Shown here in pieces: positions 8,057-18,562 of a stretch of 64,000 nt of DNA. The notes beneath the pieces were generated by a model, which was not told where the DNA came from, made no database searches, and saw only the letters and a program-made list of their open reading frames with translations. The translations under genes were made by a program, and so were the position numbers. The number at the start of each line of letters is the position of its first letter. Position 1 is the stretch's first letter. The DNA comes from an uncultured Burkholderiaceae bacterium (GTDB lineage Bacteria; Pseudomonadota; Gammaproteobacteria; Burkholderiales; Burkholderiaceae): contig CALMPB010000383.1 in assembly GCA_937871985.1 (NCBI GenBank), forward strand, positions 9,254-73,253, read 5' to 3'.

Positions 8057-10378
8057 ATGTCTCATATCAAAAGCCGCAAGCGTGCTCCCCGGCTGCTATC
8101 CGGCTCCGCCGCATTCTCCCCCAGCGTCACAACCGTTCTTACCGGCCTGGCCCTATGCTACCCGGCCATAACCCTGGCGCAAAACGCCACGCCCGCCAAC
8201 TCGGGCAATGTCGCCACCTTGCCCAGCGTAACGGTAACCGGCACTCCGGAAAACACATATAAGTCCGATACGCTGGATTCGCCCAAGTTCTCCCAGCCCC
8301 TGGTCGACACCACCCAGACCGTGACGATCATCAACAAAAAGCTGATTGAAGACCAGCAGGCCACCACCCTGACCGAGGCCCTGCGCAACGTGCCGGGCGT
8401 GGGCGCCTTCTATGCCGGCGAGAACGGCAACACCAGCACGGGCGACGCCGTCTACATGCGCGGCTTCGACACCTCCAACAGCATCTTCGTGGACGGCATT
8501 CGCGACACCAGCAGCGTGTATCACGATATGTTCAATATCGACCAGGTCGAAGTCATCAAAGGCCCATCGGGGTCGGACTACGGCCGCAGCGCCCCCAGCG
8601 GGTCGATCAATATGGTCAGCAAGCAGCCTTTGCTCAAAGACAGCTTCGACGCCAGCCTGGGCCTGGGCAGCAACAGCTACAAGCGCGGCACGATCGACTG
8701 GAACAAAAAGCTGGGCGAAACCATGGCCTTCCGGCTCAACGCCTTCGGCCTGGGCACCGACGTCGCGGGCCGCGACAAGGTGGACAACCAGCGCTGGGGC
8801 ATCGCGCCCTCCTTTGCCTTCGGCCTGGGTACCTCAACCCGCGTCTACCTGGACATCTACCACGTCGAGCAGAAGAACACCCCCGACGGCGGCGTGCCCA
8901 CCATCGGCCTGCCCGACTACTCGGCACCCAGCGCAGCCTACTCTTATTTCGGCTCCGCAGCCCGCGCGGACACGAACAACTTCTACGGCACGTCGTCGGA
9001 TCACGACAACTCCACCACCGACATGGAGACCTTGCGGTTCGAGCACGATCTTTCGCCCAACACGACCATCCGCAACACCACGCGCTGGGCGCGCACCACT
9101 CAAGACTACCTGCTGAGCTCCTTCATGGCGGGCGCCAGCAACCTGACCGTCGGCAACCCGAACGATCCGGCTACCTGGATGATGACCAGGACTCCCAACT
9201 CGAAGGACGTCGCCAACGAGATCCTGACCAACCAGACCAATATCACGACCAAATTCCAGACAGGCAGCCTCAAGCACGACCTGAGCATGGGTCTGGAGCT
9301 GACGCGTGAAAAACAAACCAACTACGGGGTCACCAACCCGACCGAACCTTCGGTCAGCATCTATTATCCAAACAGCGGCATCAACGTCGGTTCGTTGCAG
9401 CGCAATGGCGCCCAATCCTACGGCAAAACCGATACCGCCGCCATTTACGCGTTCGACACGGTAGAGTTGAACGATCGTTGGCAGGTCAATGGCGGCCTGC
9501 GCCTGGATCACTACCGCACCGAATACACCAGCTCCACCGCTTGCGGCGGCACTGGACGCAACGCCGTGTCATGCAATGGCGCACCGACGGGCACGCCGGT
9601 GACGACCATCGACGGCGCCAGCAAAAGCGGCAACCTGCTCGACTGGAAGCTCGGCGTGCTTTATCGCCTGACGCCGAACGGCAACATCTACGCCGACTAC
9701 GCCGTCTCGCAACAGCCTCCGGGAGGCTCCAACTTCACGCTGGCGGAAAGCGGCAGCAACGCCAACCGCACCGACTTCGAACCACAGAAAGCCAAGACCT
9801 TCGAAGTCGGCACGAAATGGGAGGTTCTGGACAGGAAGCTGCTGCTTACCGCCGCGCTGTTCCGCACCGATGTCTCGAACGACGTCCAAACACTATCCGA
9901 CGGAACGATCCAGCAAACCGCCGAAAAGCGTGTCCAAGGCATCGAACTTGGCATGGCGGGCCAACTGACCCCGAACTGGTCGATCAGCGCGGGCTATACC
10001 CTGCAGGACGCCAAGGTTTCAGCCGGCCCGTCCATTACCAACGACGGTTCGAACAACCTGACCTATACGCCCCGCAACGCATTTTCGCTCTGGTCCACCT
10101 ACAAGCTGCCCCACGGCTTTACCGTGGGCGGCGGCGCCCGCTACGTGGGCGGCCTGACGCGCGGCAGCGACGGCGCGGCCGGCACGCCGGACGGCACGGA
10201 ATCGTATTGGGTCTTCGACGCCATGGCGGGCTACCGGGTCAACAAAAACCTCAACCTGCAGTTGAACGTCTACAACCTGTTCGACAAAGACTACGTTGCA
10301 TCCATCAACAAAAGCGGCTACCGGTACTTCCCGGGGGCACCTCGCAGCTTTATACTGACGGCCAACATCTCTTATTGA
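8057..10378 (+). CDS. TonB-dependent siderophore receptor (Fiu/PiuA type)
   Basis: A 773-residue outer-membrane ferric-siderophore receptor. The signal peptide ends near residue 41 (PAITLA-QNA). The plug domain covers about residues 70-190, with TLTEALRNVPGV, VYMRGFDTSNSIFVDGIRD and the DQVEVIKGPSG motif. The remainder is a 22-strand barrel with the family ending, RYFPGAPRSFILTANISY and a terminal aromatic residue. The next gene is a PiuC/YbiX hydroxylase, the pairing seen with catecholate receptors Fiu and PiuA, so a monomeric or degraded catecholate ferric ligand is likely. A possible Fur box lies upstream. Confidence 0.93.
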   Translation: MSHIKSRKRAPRLLSGSAAFSPSVTTVLTGLALCYPAITLAQNATPANSGNVATLPSVTVTGTPENTYKSDTLDSPKFSQPLVDTTQTVTIINKKLIEDQQATTLTEALRNVPGVGAFYAGENGNTSTGDAVYMRGFDTSNSIFVDGIRDTSSVYHDMFNIDQVEVIKGPSGSDYGRSAPSGSINMVSKQPLLKDSFDASLGLGSNSYKRGTIDWNKKLGETMAFRLNAFGLGTDVAGRDKVDNQRWGIAPSFAFGLGTSTRVYLDIYHVEQKNTPDGGVPTIGLPDYSAPSAAYSYFGSAARADTNNFYGTSSDHDNSTTDMETLRFEHDLSPNTTIRNTTRWARTTQDYLLSSFMAGASNLTVGNPNDPATWMMTRTPNSKDVANEILTNQTNITTKFQTGSLKHDLSMGLELTREKQTNYGVTNPTEPSVSIYYPNSGINVGSLQRNGAQSYGKTDTAAIYAFDTVELNDRWQVNGGLRLDHYRTEYTSSTACGGTGRNAVSCNGAPTGTPVTTIDGASKSGNLLDWKLGVLYRLTPNGNIYADYAVSQQPPGGSNFTLAESGSNANRTDFEPQKAKTFEVGTKWEVLDRKLLLTAALFRTDVSNDVQTLSDGTIQQTAEKRVQGIELGMAGQLTPNWSISAGYTLQDAKVSAGPSITNDGSNNLTYTPRNAFSLWSTYKLPHGFTVGGGARYVGGLTRGSDGAAGTPDGTESYWVFDAMAGYRVNKNLNLQLNVYNLFDKDYVASINKSGYRYFPGAPRSFILTANISY

Positions 10379-10405
10379 CCGAAAGCATAAAGGACACGCG
10401 CCGTC

Positions 10406-11086
10406 ATGATGCTGCACATTCCGCAGGTTCTGACGCCTGCCGAACTCAACGACATTCGGCAGGCGCTGGAGCGCTCGGAATGGGCCGACGGCCGCGGCAC
10501 CGTGGGCACGCAGGGCGCCCAGGTCAAACGCAACCGGCAATTGCCCGAAGACAGCCCGGCGGCGCGCGAACTGGGCCAAAAGGTTCTGCGCGCGCTGGCC
10601 AGGAACCCTCTGTACTTCGCCGCCGCCCTGCCCGTTCGCACCGTCCCGCCGCTCTTCAACCGCTACGAAGATTCGGAACACTACGGCTTTCATATCGACG
10701 GGGCCGTACGCGCCTTGCCGGACAGCGCCAACTGGCTGCGCACCGACCTTTCCGCCACACTGTTCCTGTGCGAACCCGAAGACTACGAAGGCGGTGAGCT
10801 CGTGGTCAAGGACACCTACGGAGAACACGAGGTCAAGCTCCCCGCCGGGGACATGATTCTTTATCCATCGAGCAGCCTGCACTGCGTGACGCCCGTCACG
10901 CGGGGCTCAAGGGTATGCTCGTTTTTCTGGGTCCAAAGCATGATCCGCGACGACCAGCACCGCAGCATGCTGTTCGAACTCGACCAGACCATTCAACGAC
11001 TGCGGACCAAGCACGGCGAAACCGAAGAAGCCCTGGCCCTGACGAACCATTATCACAATCTGCTGCGGGAGTGGTCCGAGGTGTAA
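10406..11086 (+). CDS. piuC: PKHD-type Fe(II)/2-oxoglutarate hydroxylase PiuC
   Basis: A 226-residue cytoplasmic dioxygenase of the PiuC/YbiX family. The iron ligands are visible as [11 protein letters not shown] (HxD) and the distal His in [14 protein letters not shown], with the 2-oxoglutarate Arg in the latter. It begins 27 bp after the receptor stop, so it is co-transcribed. The family is found next to catecholate siderophore receptors; its exact substrate remains unclear in general. An ATG follows immediately in frame (10409). Confidence 0.92.
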   Translation: MMLHIPQVLTPAELNDIRQALERSEWADGRGTVGTQGAQVKRNRQLPEDSPAARELGQKVLRALARNPLYFAAALPVRTVPPLFNRYEDSEHYGFHIDGAVRALPDSANWLRTDLSATLFLCEPEDYEGGELVVKDTYGEHEVKLPAGDMILYPSSSLHCVTPVTRGSRVCSFFWVQSMIRDDQHRSMLFELDQTIQRLRTKHGETEEALALTNHYHNLLREWSEV

Positions 11087-11149
11087 ATCACAGGGGACCA
11101 CATTACGCCCCCTCGATACGCCAATGGCCCGACACGCCATCATTGCCGC

Positions 11150-11165
11150 GGCGGCTCTGGCCGCC
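11150..11165. terminator. Possible hairpin between convergent piuC and AraC genes
   Basis: GGCGGC-TCTG-GCCGCC is a 6-bp perfect stem between convergent genes, without a T-tract. It could end either transcript weakly. Confidence 0.3.
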
Positions 11166-11184
11166 CAGTCTACGAAGGCCAGCC

Positions 11185-12165
11185 CTACCTTTGGCCAATC
11201 AACGAAGACGGCTTGATTCCGAAACAGGCGGTGAACCGCCGGGTGAAATGCGAAAGGTCATTGAACCCCGCCGCGAAGGCAGCGCTCGATACGGTGGCGC
11301 AAAGCCCCGACTCCAGGCCTTTCCTGGCCAATAACAGCCTCTGCTGGATGACATGCTGTTCAAAGCTCGTGTCGCTGAACTGCTTGAACAGACGATGCGC
11401 CGTGCGCGCCGAAATGCCGACGGCCGCCGCGCTGGTCGCGGCGTTCATTTCAGGGGAAGCGATATTTTGCGTAATGTATTGAATCAGCCGGTCGAACACA
11501 GCCCGGCTTGACGAATGGGCGGACGACCTGTCCTCGTCGCCCAGGCACTGAGCCAGGTAATCGGCAATGCTTTCCAGCATGAGCTGTGCATGGCGGTCGG
11601 CGATGGGCCGGGTATGCTCGGTGAGCATCTGTATCAGTTGCACGACCACCGGCGCCAGTGTGAAGTCCGAGTCGATGCGCCACGGCCCCCTGCCGTTCGC
11701 AACAGAGCGCAGCCGGGATGCAAGCAACTGCCTGGGCATCATGACGATGCGCCTGTCGACAAGCTCCGGAAAATGCAGTTCGAACGGCAGTCCGCTGTCG
11801 ACGACGCCGATGTCCCCCGGGTTCAGCACGATTTCGCGTCGCTGCTGCGTCAGGCAACTGCGGCCCCGGCGCTGCAGGCTGATCATCAGGTATTTGCTGT
11901 CGCTGCGATCCACCTGCCTGGCGGTGCGGGCCACGCCGTGGCCCGAAGACCTGAAGTTGATGAATCTGGCATTGACTTGATCCAGGCTGCGGATATCGCC
12001 AATGAAGGAGCCGTTTTCATCGAGACCCGGCACCATCATCTCGACATCCAGAACCGCCTGGCAAATGGCCTCGTTCCAGTAATCGACCCGCTGCTTCTTC
12101 GAGCCGCGAGGCTGCCATTGGCGCCATGTCTCGCCGGTTGCCTGCGGTAAATGATTTGTCTGCAT
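11185..12165 (-). CDS. AraC-family transcriptional regulator
   Basis: A 326-residue regulator. The N-terminal part resembles AraC-binding-like domains (HGVARTARQVDRSDSKYLMISLQRRG), and the C-terminal HTH region includes AAAVGISARTAHRLFKQF and FNDLSHFTRRFTACFGIKPS. I chose ATG 12165 because AAGG lies 8 nt upstream; a GTG two codons earlier (12171) is possible. It is divergent from the GlcF-like/flavoprotein pair and convergent with piuC, so it most likely activates the oxidoreductase pair. Confidence 0.88.
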   Translation of the reverse strand: MQTNHLPQATGETWRQWQPRGSKKQRVDYWNEAICQAVLDVEMMVPGLDENGSFIGDIRSLDQVNARFINFRSSGHGVARTARQVDRSDSKYLMISLQRRGRSCLTQQRREIVLNPGDIGVVDSGLPFELHFPELVDRRIVMMPRQLLASRLRSVANGRGPWRIDSDFTLAPVVVQLIQMLTEHTRPIADRHAQLMLESIADYLAQCLGDEDRSSAHSSSRAVFDRLIQYITQNIASPEMNAATSAAAVGISARTAHRLFKQFSDTSFEQHVIQQRLLLARKGLESGLCATVSSAAFAAGFNDLSHFTRRFTACFGIKPSSLIGQR

Positions 12166-12327
12166 GTGCACCGCCTTATCGTGGCGCGGCTGGCGCCGTC
12201 AGTCAAATGACGTGGCGCGCTCAGCCAAGCCGTTCTGCATGAACATCGCTACATTGAGGTCTGAGCCGGCCCGCCCCGGCCTTCACCACATGGAAACAGG
12301 CTACACCAACCACCTACTGTCGCAGCC

Positions 12328-13722
12328 ATGGCAACAATTATACATAGCGAAAAACTGCAGGAAGGACGCCAGATCGCCGAAACCTGCGTGCATTTCGGGT
12401 TCTGCACATCGGTCTGTCCAACCTATGTCCTGGACGGCGAAGAAAACGACTCGCCGCGGGGCCGGATAGCCTTGATCAAGGAAATGCTGGACGCGGGAGG
12501 CCAACCCAAGCCAGCGACCGTCAAGCATCTGGATAGATGCCTTTCCTGCCTGTCCTGCGTCACGACCTGCGCGGTAAGCGTGGACTATCGGACGCTGATC
12601 GATACGGCCCGGGACTATATTGAATCGTCCGGCGTGCGCAGCCGTCCGGAACGCGCGCTACGCAAAGCCCTGGCCTATGTCTTGACGAGTCCGCGGCTGC
12701 TGCGCTGGTCGATGCGGCTGGCCAGGCCACTGCACGGCCTGGCCGGCGGACTGCCGGGGCCGGCCGGCGCCCTGGCCAGGCTTTCCGGGGCCAGGGGACT
12801 GAATGCGCTGGCCCGGCGCGCAAAAGACAAAACGTCGTCTTTCCCGGAGACGGCCGCCTCCGCAAGCGCCCCCATAAAAAAAGTGGCCCTTCTGGATGGC
12901 TGTGCGCAATCCGTCCTTGGCGAAGAAATCAACGACGCGACGCGCCGGTTGCTGGCGCGGCTGGGCGTGCAGGTGGTGGACTCCGGGCTGGGCAGCGCCT
13001 GTTGCGGCGCATTGAGCCTGCATCTGGGCGATACGGCAAAAGCCACGAGCCAGGCCGAAATATTGATCGAGCAATGGGACGCTCTGCTTTCCAGCAACCA
13101 GATCGACGCCATTGTCGTGACGACCTCCGGTTGCGGCTCGGTCATCAGCCACTATCGCGACTTGTTTGCGAACGATCCCCTGCGCCTGGAGCTGGCCGCC
13201 CGCGTGGAACGCGCCTGCATGGACATCACCCAGCTTCTGGCCAAAATGCCACTGCCTCTGAGCAGCGGACACCTGGGCGCACGCGTCGCCTACCACGACT
13301 CCTGCTCGCTCAAGCATGGCCAGAAAATCACGGCGCAGCCGCGGGCCATCCTGAAAAAAGCCGATTTCGTCGTCATGGACATCGCCGAGGCGCATTTATG
13401 CTGCGGTTCGGCCGGCACCTACAACATCCTGCAACCCGAAATCGCGCAAAGACTGGGTAAACGCAAAACAGACAATATCCGGGCCACGAATCCCGACGTC
13501 ATTGCCGCCGGCAACATGGGGTGCCTGATACAGATTTCCCTATATGCCGAGACTCCCATTGCGCACGTCGTGCAACTGATCGACTGGGCGACGGGCGGCC
13601 CGGCGCCGCGAGGCCTGGAGTCATTCCAGCCGATGGAAAAGCCCGCGCCCGCGCTCTCCGAAGAGGCGCCCTCGACGGCCGAACCGGTTTCCGAATCCGC
13701 AACCACCGACTTGCTCTGGTGA
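12328..13722 (+). CDS. GlcF/LutA-like (Fe-S) oxidoreductase subunit
   Basis: A 464-residue iron-sulfur electron-transfer protein. Two 4Fe-4S binding clusters lie at the N-terminus (CVHFGFCTSVCP near residues 21-32; CLSCLSCVTTC near 72-82). Two cysteine-rich CCG domains follow (LGSACCGALSLH; CCGSAGTYN). This is the architecture of GlcF, the glycolate oxidase Fe-S subunit. The last 40 residues are an Ala/Pro/Glu-rich extension not needed for the fold. Only 6 bp separate it from a VAO/PCMH-type flavoprotein, so it probably relays that enzyme's electrons to the membrane quinone pool. The usual GlcD/GlcE partners are absent. Confidence 0.85.
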   Translation: MATIIHSEKLQEGRQIAETCVHFGFCTSVCPTYVLDGEENDSPRGRIALIKEMLDAGGQPKPATVKHLDRCLSCLSCVTTCAVSVDYRTLIDTARDYIESSGVRSRPERALRKALAYVLTSPRLLRWSMRLARPLHGLAGGLPGPAGALARLSGARGLNALARRAKDKTSSFPETAASASAPIKKVALLDGCAQSVLGEEINDATRRLLARLGVQVVDSGLGSACCGALSLHLGDTAKATSQAEILIEQWDALLSSNQIDAIVVTTSGCGSVISHYRDLFANDPLRLELAARVERACMDITQLLAKMPLPLSSGHLGARVAYHDSCSLKHGQKITAQPRAILKKADFVVMDIAEAHLCCGSAGTYNILQPEIAQRLGKRKTDNIRATNPDVIAAGNMGCLIQISLYAETPIAHVVQLIDWATGGPAPRGLESFQPMEKPAPALSEEAPSTAEPVSESATTDLLW

Positions 13723-13728
13723 ACCATC

Positions 13729-15276
13729 ATGACTCCATTATCCAACGCTACACAACCCGGCTTCGAGGCATTTGCCCGGCTCGTCGCCGATGAACTCGGC
13801 CCCGAAGCCATCACGACCAACGCCGATACCTTGCAGCGCTACGGCGAACACACCCTGCCCGGCCCCGACAATCCCCCATCGGCGGTGATCTACCCCGGTT
13901 CCACGGACGATGTGCAGAAAATCGTGCGCGCCGCCAACACCCATCGGATCGAGCTTTTTCCCGTCAGCACGGGCCTGAACATCGGCCTGGGTACCAAGTC
14001 GCCCATGCACGCCGGCCAGGTGGTCGTCGATTTGGGCCGGCGCATGAACCGCATCCTGGAAATCGACGAAGCCCTGGGCTATTGCGTGATCGAGCCGGGC
14101 GTCAGCTTCCAGGCCATGTACGACGAACTGCAAAACCGCAACAGCAAACTGATGATATCGCCCACCGCGGGGCCGCCCCAAGGCAGCCTGCTGGGCAATG
14201 CGCTGGACAAAGGCGGCGGCCAAGGGCCGGCGGCCGACCACTTCGGCATGACCTGCGGCATGGAAATCGTGCTCGGCAATGGCGAAATCATCCGCACCGG
14301 CGACGGCGGGCTGCGGGCCGACGAAAGACTGAACTGGCATGTTTCGAAGTACAGTTTCGGGCCCGCCCTGGATGGCCTGTTCGCGCAATCCAACTACGGC
14401 ATCGCCACCCGCGCCGGAATGTGGTTGATGCCCCGGCCGCCCCACATCGAGCCGTTTTTCTTCGACGCGCCCGATGACGGCGATCTTGCCGAAATCATCG
14501 AACTGGTTCGGCCGCTGAAACAAAACAACTTCGTGCCGACCTTGATACGCGTCGTCAACGACTTGTACCTCATAGCCGCTGAAGACGTGAATCCCGAATA
14601 CGCCGCCACATCGGGCGCCAGGCAGATCAGCGATGAAGCCCGCCGGGATTTGCGGAAAAAACACGGGCTGGGAGCATGGAATATTTCCGGCGCGCTCTAC
14701 GGGGCCAGCAAGGAAGCCGTCGCCCCGCAACTGAATCGCCTGCGCGCCCATTTCGCAAAGTCTTCGAAGATCCGCTACGTCCCCCCTGAAGAAGCCGACG
14801 GAATACCGGCCCTTGAAGTGGCTCGCGAAAACTATTACGGCAAACCTTGCGACGGTGAATTGCGCATGCTCAAATGGCGGCCGGGCGGCGGCACCGCCTG
14901 GTTTCTGCCGGGCACGCCCATGATCGGCGACATCGCCGACAGCTTCCAGCGGCAGGCCCGGGCAATCTGCGAGCAACACGGCATGGAGTACCTGGTCTCG
15001 AACGTATGCGGCGCGCGCTTTGCCCGCAGCATCCACACCTTGGTCTTCAACCGGCGCGATCCCGACGAGGCGGCACGCGCCGACGCCTGCTACCGCGCCC
15101 TGTCGGAATGCTACGCCAGCCGCGGGCTATCGGTGGGACGTGCGCCGACAAGGTACCAAAAGCTTCATCACGAGCACCGCATGCCCGCCATCGTCGACGC
15201 CTGCTCCGCCATCAAGCAGGCCCTGGATCCCAACGGCGTCATCGCACCCGGGAAATACGGCATCGAGTTGCCTTAA
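13729..15276 (+). CDS. VAO/PCMH-family FAD-linked oxidoreductase (4-cresol dehydrogenase / eugenol hydroxylase-like)
   Basis: A 515-residue flavoprotein. The FAD_binding_4 domain spans about residues 40-230, with PPSAVIYPGSTDDVQKIVRAAN, PVSTGLNIGLGTKSP and GNALDKGGGQGPAADHFG. The C-terminal cap continues to DPNGVIAPGKYGI, the closing motif of the vanillyl-alcohol oxidase / p-cresol methylhydroxylase group. Relatives oxidise para-alkylphenols through quinone methides and often bind FAD covalently. The cytochrome c subunit of PCMH is absent; a GlcF-like Fe-S protein is immediately upstream instead. The substrate is probably a 4-substituted phenol or a hydroxy acid; this cannot be settled here. 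Confidence 0.82.
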   Translation: MTPLSNATQPGFEAFARLVADELGPEAITTNADTLQRYGEHTLPGPDNPPSAVIYPGSTDDVQKIVRAANTHRIELFPVSTGLNIGLGTKSPMHAGQVVVDLGRRMNRILEIDEALGYCVIEPGVSFQAMYDELQNRNSKLMISPTAGPPQGSLLGNALDKGGGQGPAADHFGMTCGMEIVLGNGEIIRTGDGGLRADERLNWHVSKYSFGPALDGLFAQSNYGIATRAGMWLMPRPPHIEPFFFDAPDDGDLAEIIELVRPLKQNNFVPTLIRVVNDLYLIAAEDVNPEYAATSGARQISDEARRDLRKKHGLGAWNISGALYGASKEAVAPQLNRLRAHFAKSSKIRYVPPEEADGIPALEVARENYYGKPCDGELRMLKWRPGGGTAWFLPGTPMIGDIADSFQRQARAICEQHGMEYLVSNVCGARFARSIHTLVFNRRDPDEAARADACYRALSECYASRGLSVGRAPTRYQKLHHEHRMPAIVDACSAIKQALDPNGVIAPGKYGIELP

Positions 15277-15278
15277 TA

Positions 15279-16583
15279 TCAGCGCCCTGCATGGCTGGGA
15301 TGCCCAAGCTCAAAGGCGTCACGCACGACGATTGGGCCATTTAGCCAGTACGGCACAACATAAGGTCTTCCCAAAAGGTACCCTTGGAGTGCATGTGCTC
15401 CTGCTTCCACGGCTTCTGTCAGGTCTCGTTCCGATTCGATCCCTTCGGTGATGACACAAGGGCTCAGGTTGGCGCAAAGTTGGGTAAGGTTACGCAAAAC
15501 GCCCTGCGAAGACGACATCCTCTCGCTCATAGTCGGATCCAGATAGGCCTTGTCTATTTTGACGAAATCGGGATGTGAACGAACGACGAAATCCAGGGTG
15601 CTATAGCCAGAACCCATATCATCCACGGCTATCTTGCAACCCAGGGTCTTAAGGGTCTGCAGGAGCGCTATTGCTTCATCATCTTGAGAAATGGCACTTG
15701 TCTCGGTAATTTCGATGACCAGTCGCGACGCAACGCCCGGCTGTGCCGAAAGCTCCTCAAATATCAAACGCCACCAACAATCGAACTGTAATGACTGCGC
15801 TGAAATATTGCAGCCTAGACTTATTTCAGGATGCTTTACCAGCACATCAAATGTGCTCCAGAGAATGCTGCGGTCTATCCTGCCAACCAATCCTAGGCGT
15901 TCGAGTGCTGCAATACTGATCGCGCAAGTGGTGAATCCTGAGGGGGAGGAATCCTCCCAGTGCCGCAAGAGACACTCCCAATAGATGGTCAAGCTTTTAT
16001 TTTGGGTGGACACAACAGGCTGGAATGCCAAGACAAGCGTTCTGGCCGACAACTTGGAAAATAGGCTCAGCGCACGCGCCATATCTGCTTTATAAGCGCT
16101 TTTTTGCTTATTACGGCCATCGAGCCCCAGCCTCATCCAGGCTTTGCCATTCAAATGGGAGGGATCATAGGCATTCCCCAGAAAAAAACCCTTATCTCTT
16201 ACATTGATAAATGTCGTTTCAACCCGCAGAAACGCTTCCTCTTCAGCACACATAACCGGCCCAAAAGATAGAACGGCATTTATGCGCTCACAAAACACAT
16301 CTCGGCAAGAAAAGTCGACATCGCGGCAAGCTTCCAGGTCAATGAAAACATGCGGCCCTTCTAAAACAACCGCGGATTCCTGGATTCCTACAGTCTTCAG
16401 CTGAACACTTATGAAACGCGCAATATCAAAATTGGCAGAGGAGCCATAAGCAGCCAAGAACTCGTTCAAATTCGTAATGCGCACCAATATGAGCCGTCGC
16501 GAATTTTCTTCCAGGCAATGTTCGCGACTAGACGGACGAGTATTTGTGAGTTTCATGCGTGCCTCGGCTGGAAAACGCCCCAT
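15279..16583 (-). CDS. EAL-domain c-di-GMP phosphodiesterase with degenerate N-terminal GGDEF-like region
   Basis: A 434-residue protein. The C-terminal EAL domain (about 175-415) keeps the catalytic set: Glu203 in YWECLLR (the EAL position), Asn259 (CNIS), Glu291 (EITET), Asp321-Asp322 (DDMGSGYS), Lys342 (VKIDK), Glu380 (ITEGIE) and Gln400 (QGYLLGRP), so phosphodiesterase activity is plausible. Residues 30-150 look like a GGDEF fold without GG[DE]EF. No membrane segment is seen. The start at 16583 directly follows the MreB stop, with AAGGA 4 nt before; an ATG at 16556 with GAGG is the alternative. It is the last gene of a leftward cluster with MreB and a SLATT-like protein, and abuts the flavoprotein stop tail-to-tail. 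Confidence 0.87.
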   Translation of the reverse strand: MGRFPAEARMKLTNTRPSSREHCLEENSRRLILVRITNLNEFLAAYGSSANFDIARFISVQLKTVGIQESAVVLEGPHVFIDLEACRDVDFSCRDVFCERINAVLSFGPVMCAEEEAFLRVETTFINVRDKGFFLGNAYDPSHLNGKAWMRLGLDGRNKQKSAYKADMARALSLFSKLSARTLVLAFQPVVSTQNKSLTIYWECLLRHWEDSSPSGFTTCAISIAALERLGLVGRIDRSILWSTFDVLVKHPEISLGCNISAQSLQFDCWWRLIFEELSAQPGVASRLVIEITETSAISQDDEAIALLQTLKTLGCKIAVDDMGSGYSTLDFVVRSHPDFVKIDKAYLDPTMSERMSSSQGVLRNLTQLCANLSPCVITEGIESERDLTEAVEAGAHALQGYLLGRPYVVPYWLNGPIVVRDAFELGHPSHAGR

Positions 16584-18349
<1,766 letters not shown>

Positions 18350-18562
18350 AGGCTTTCGTTTAAATGCTCTCAGGATGGACGAGCGTTCGGGTACCGTGGC
18401 TCGCTCGAAGAATTCGGCCAAACCCGTAGCGCACGACGGCAAGGGTCGTTCAGGAGTACTAAAGCGAGCGAGGCGGGAGGGAAGCATCGTTTCGGACTCT
18501 CATAAGCAGCGCGGGGAAGAGCGCGAACCGCGTCTTCTCCAGCGCGCCTATCGGATCGGACT

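Noticed and set aside
13738..15036. 432-codon minus-strand open frame
   Set aside because: Antisense to the flavoprotein; a GC-rich shadow without motifs.
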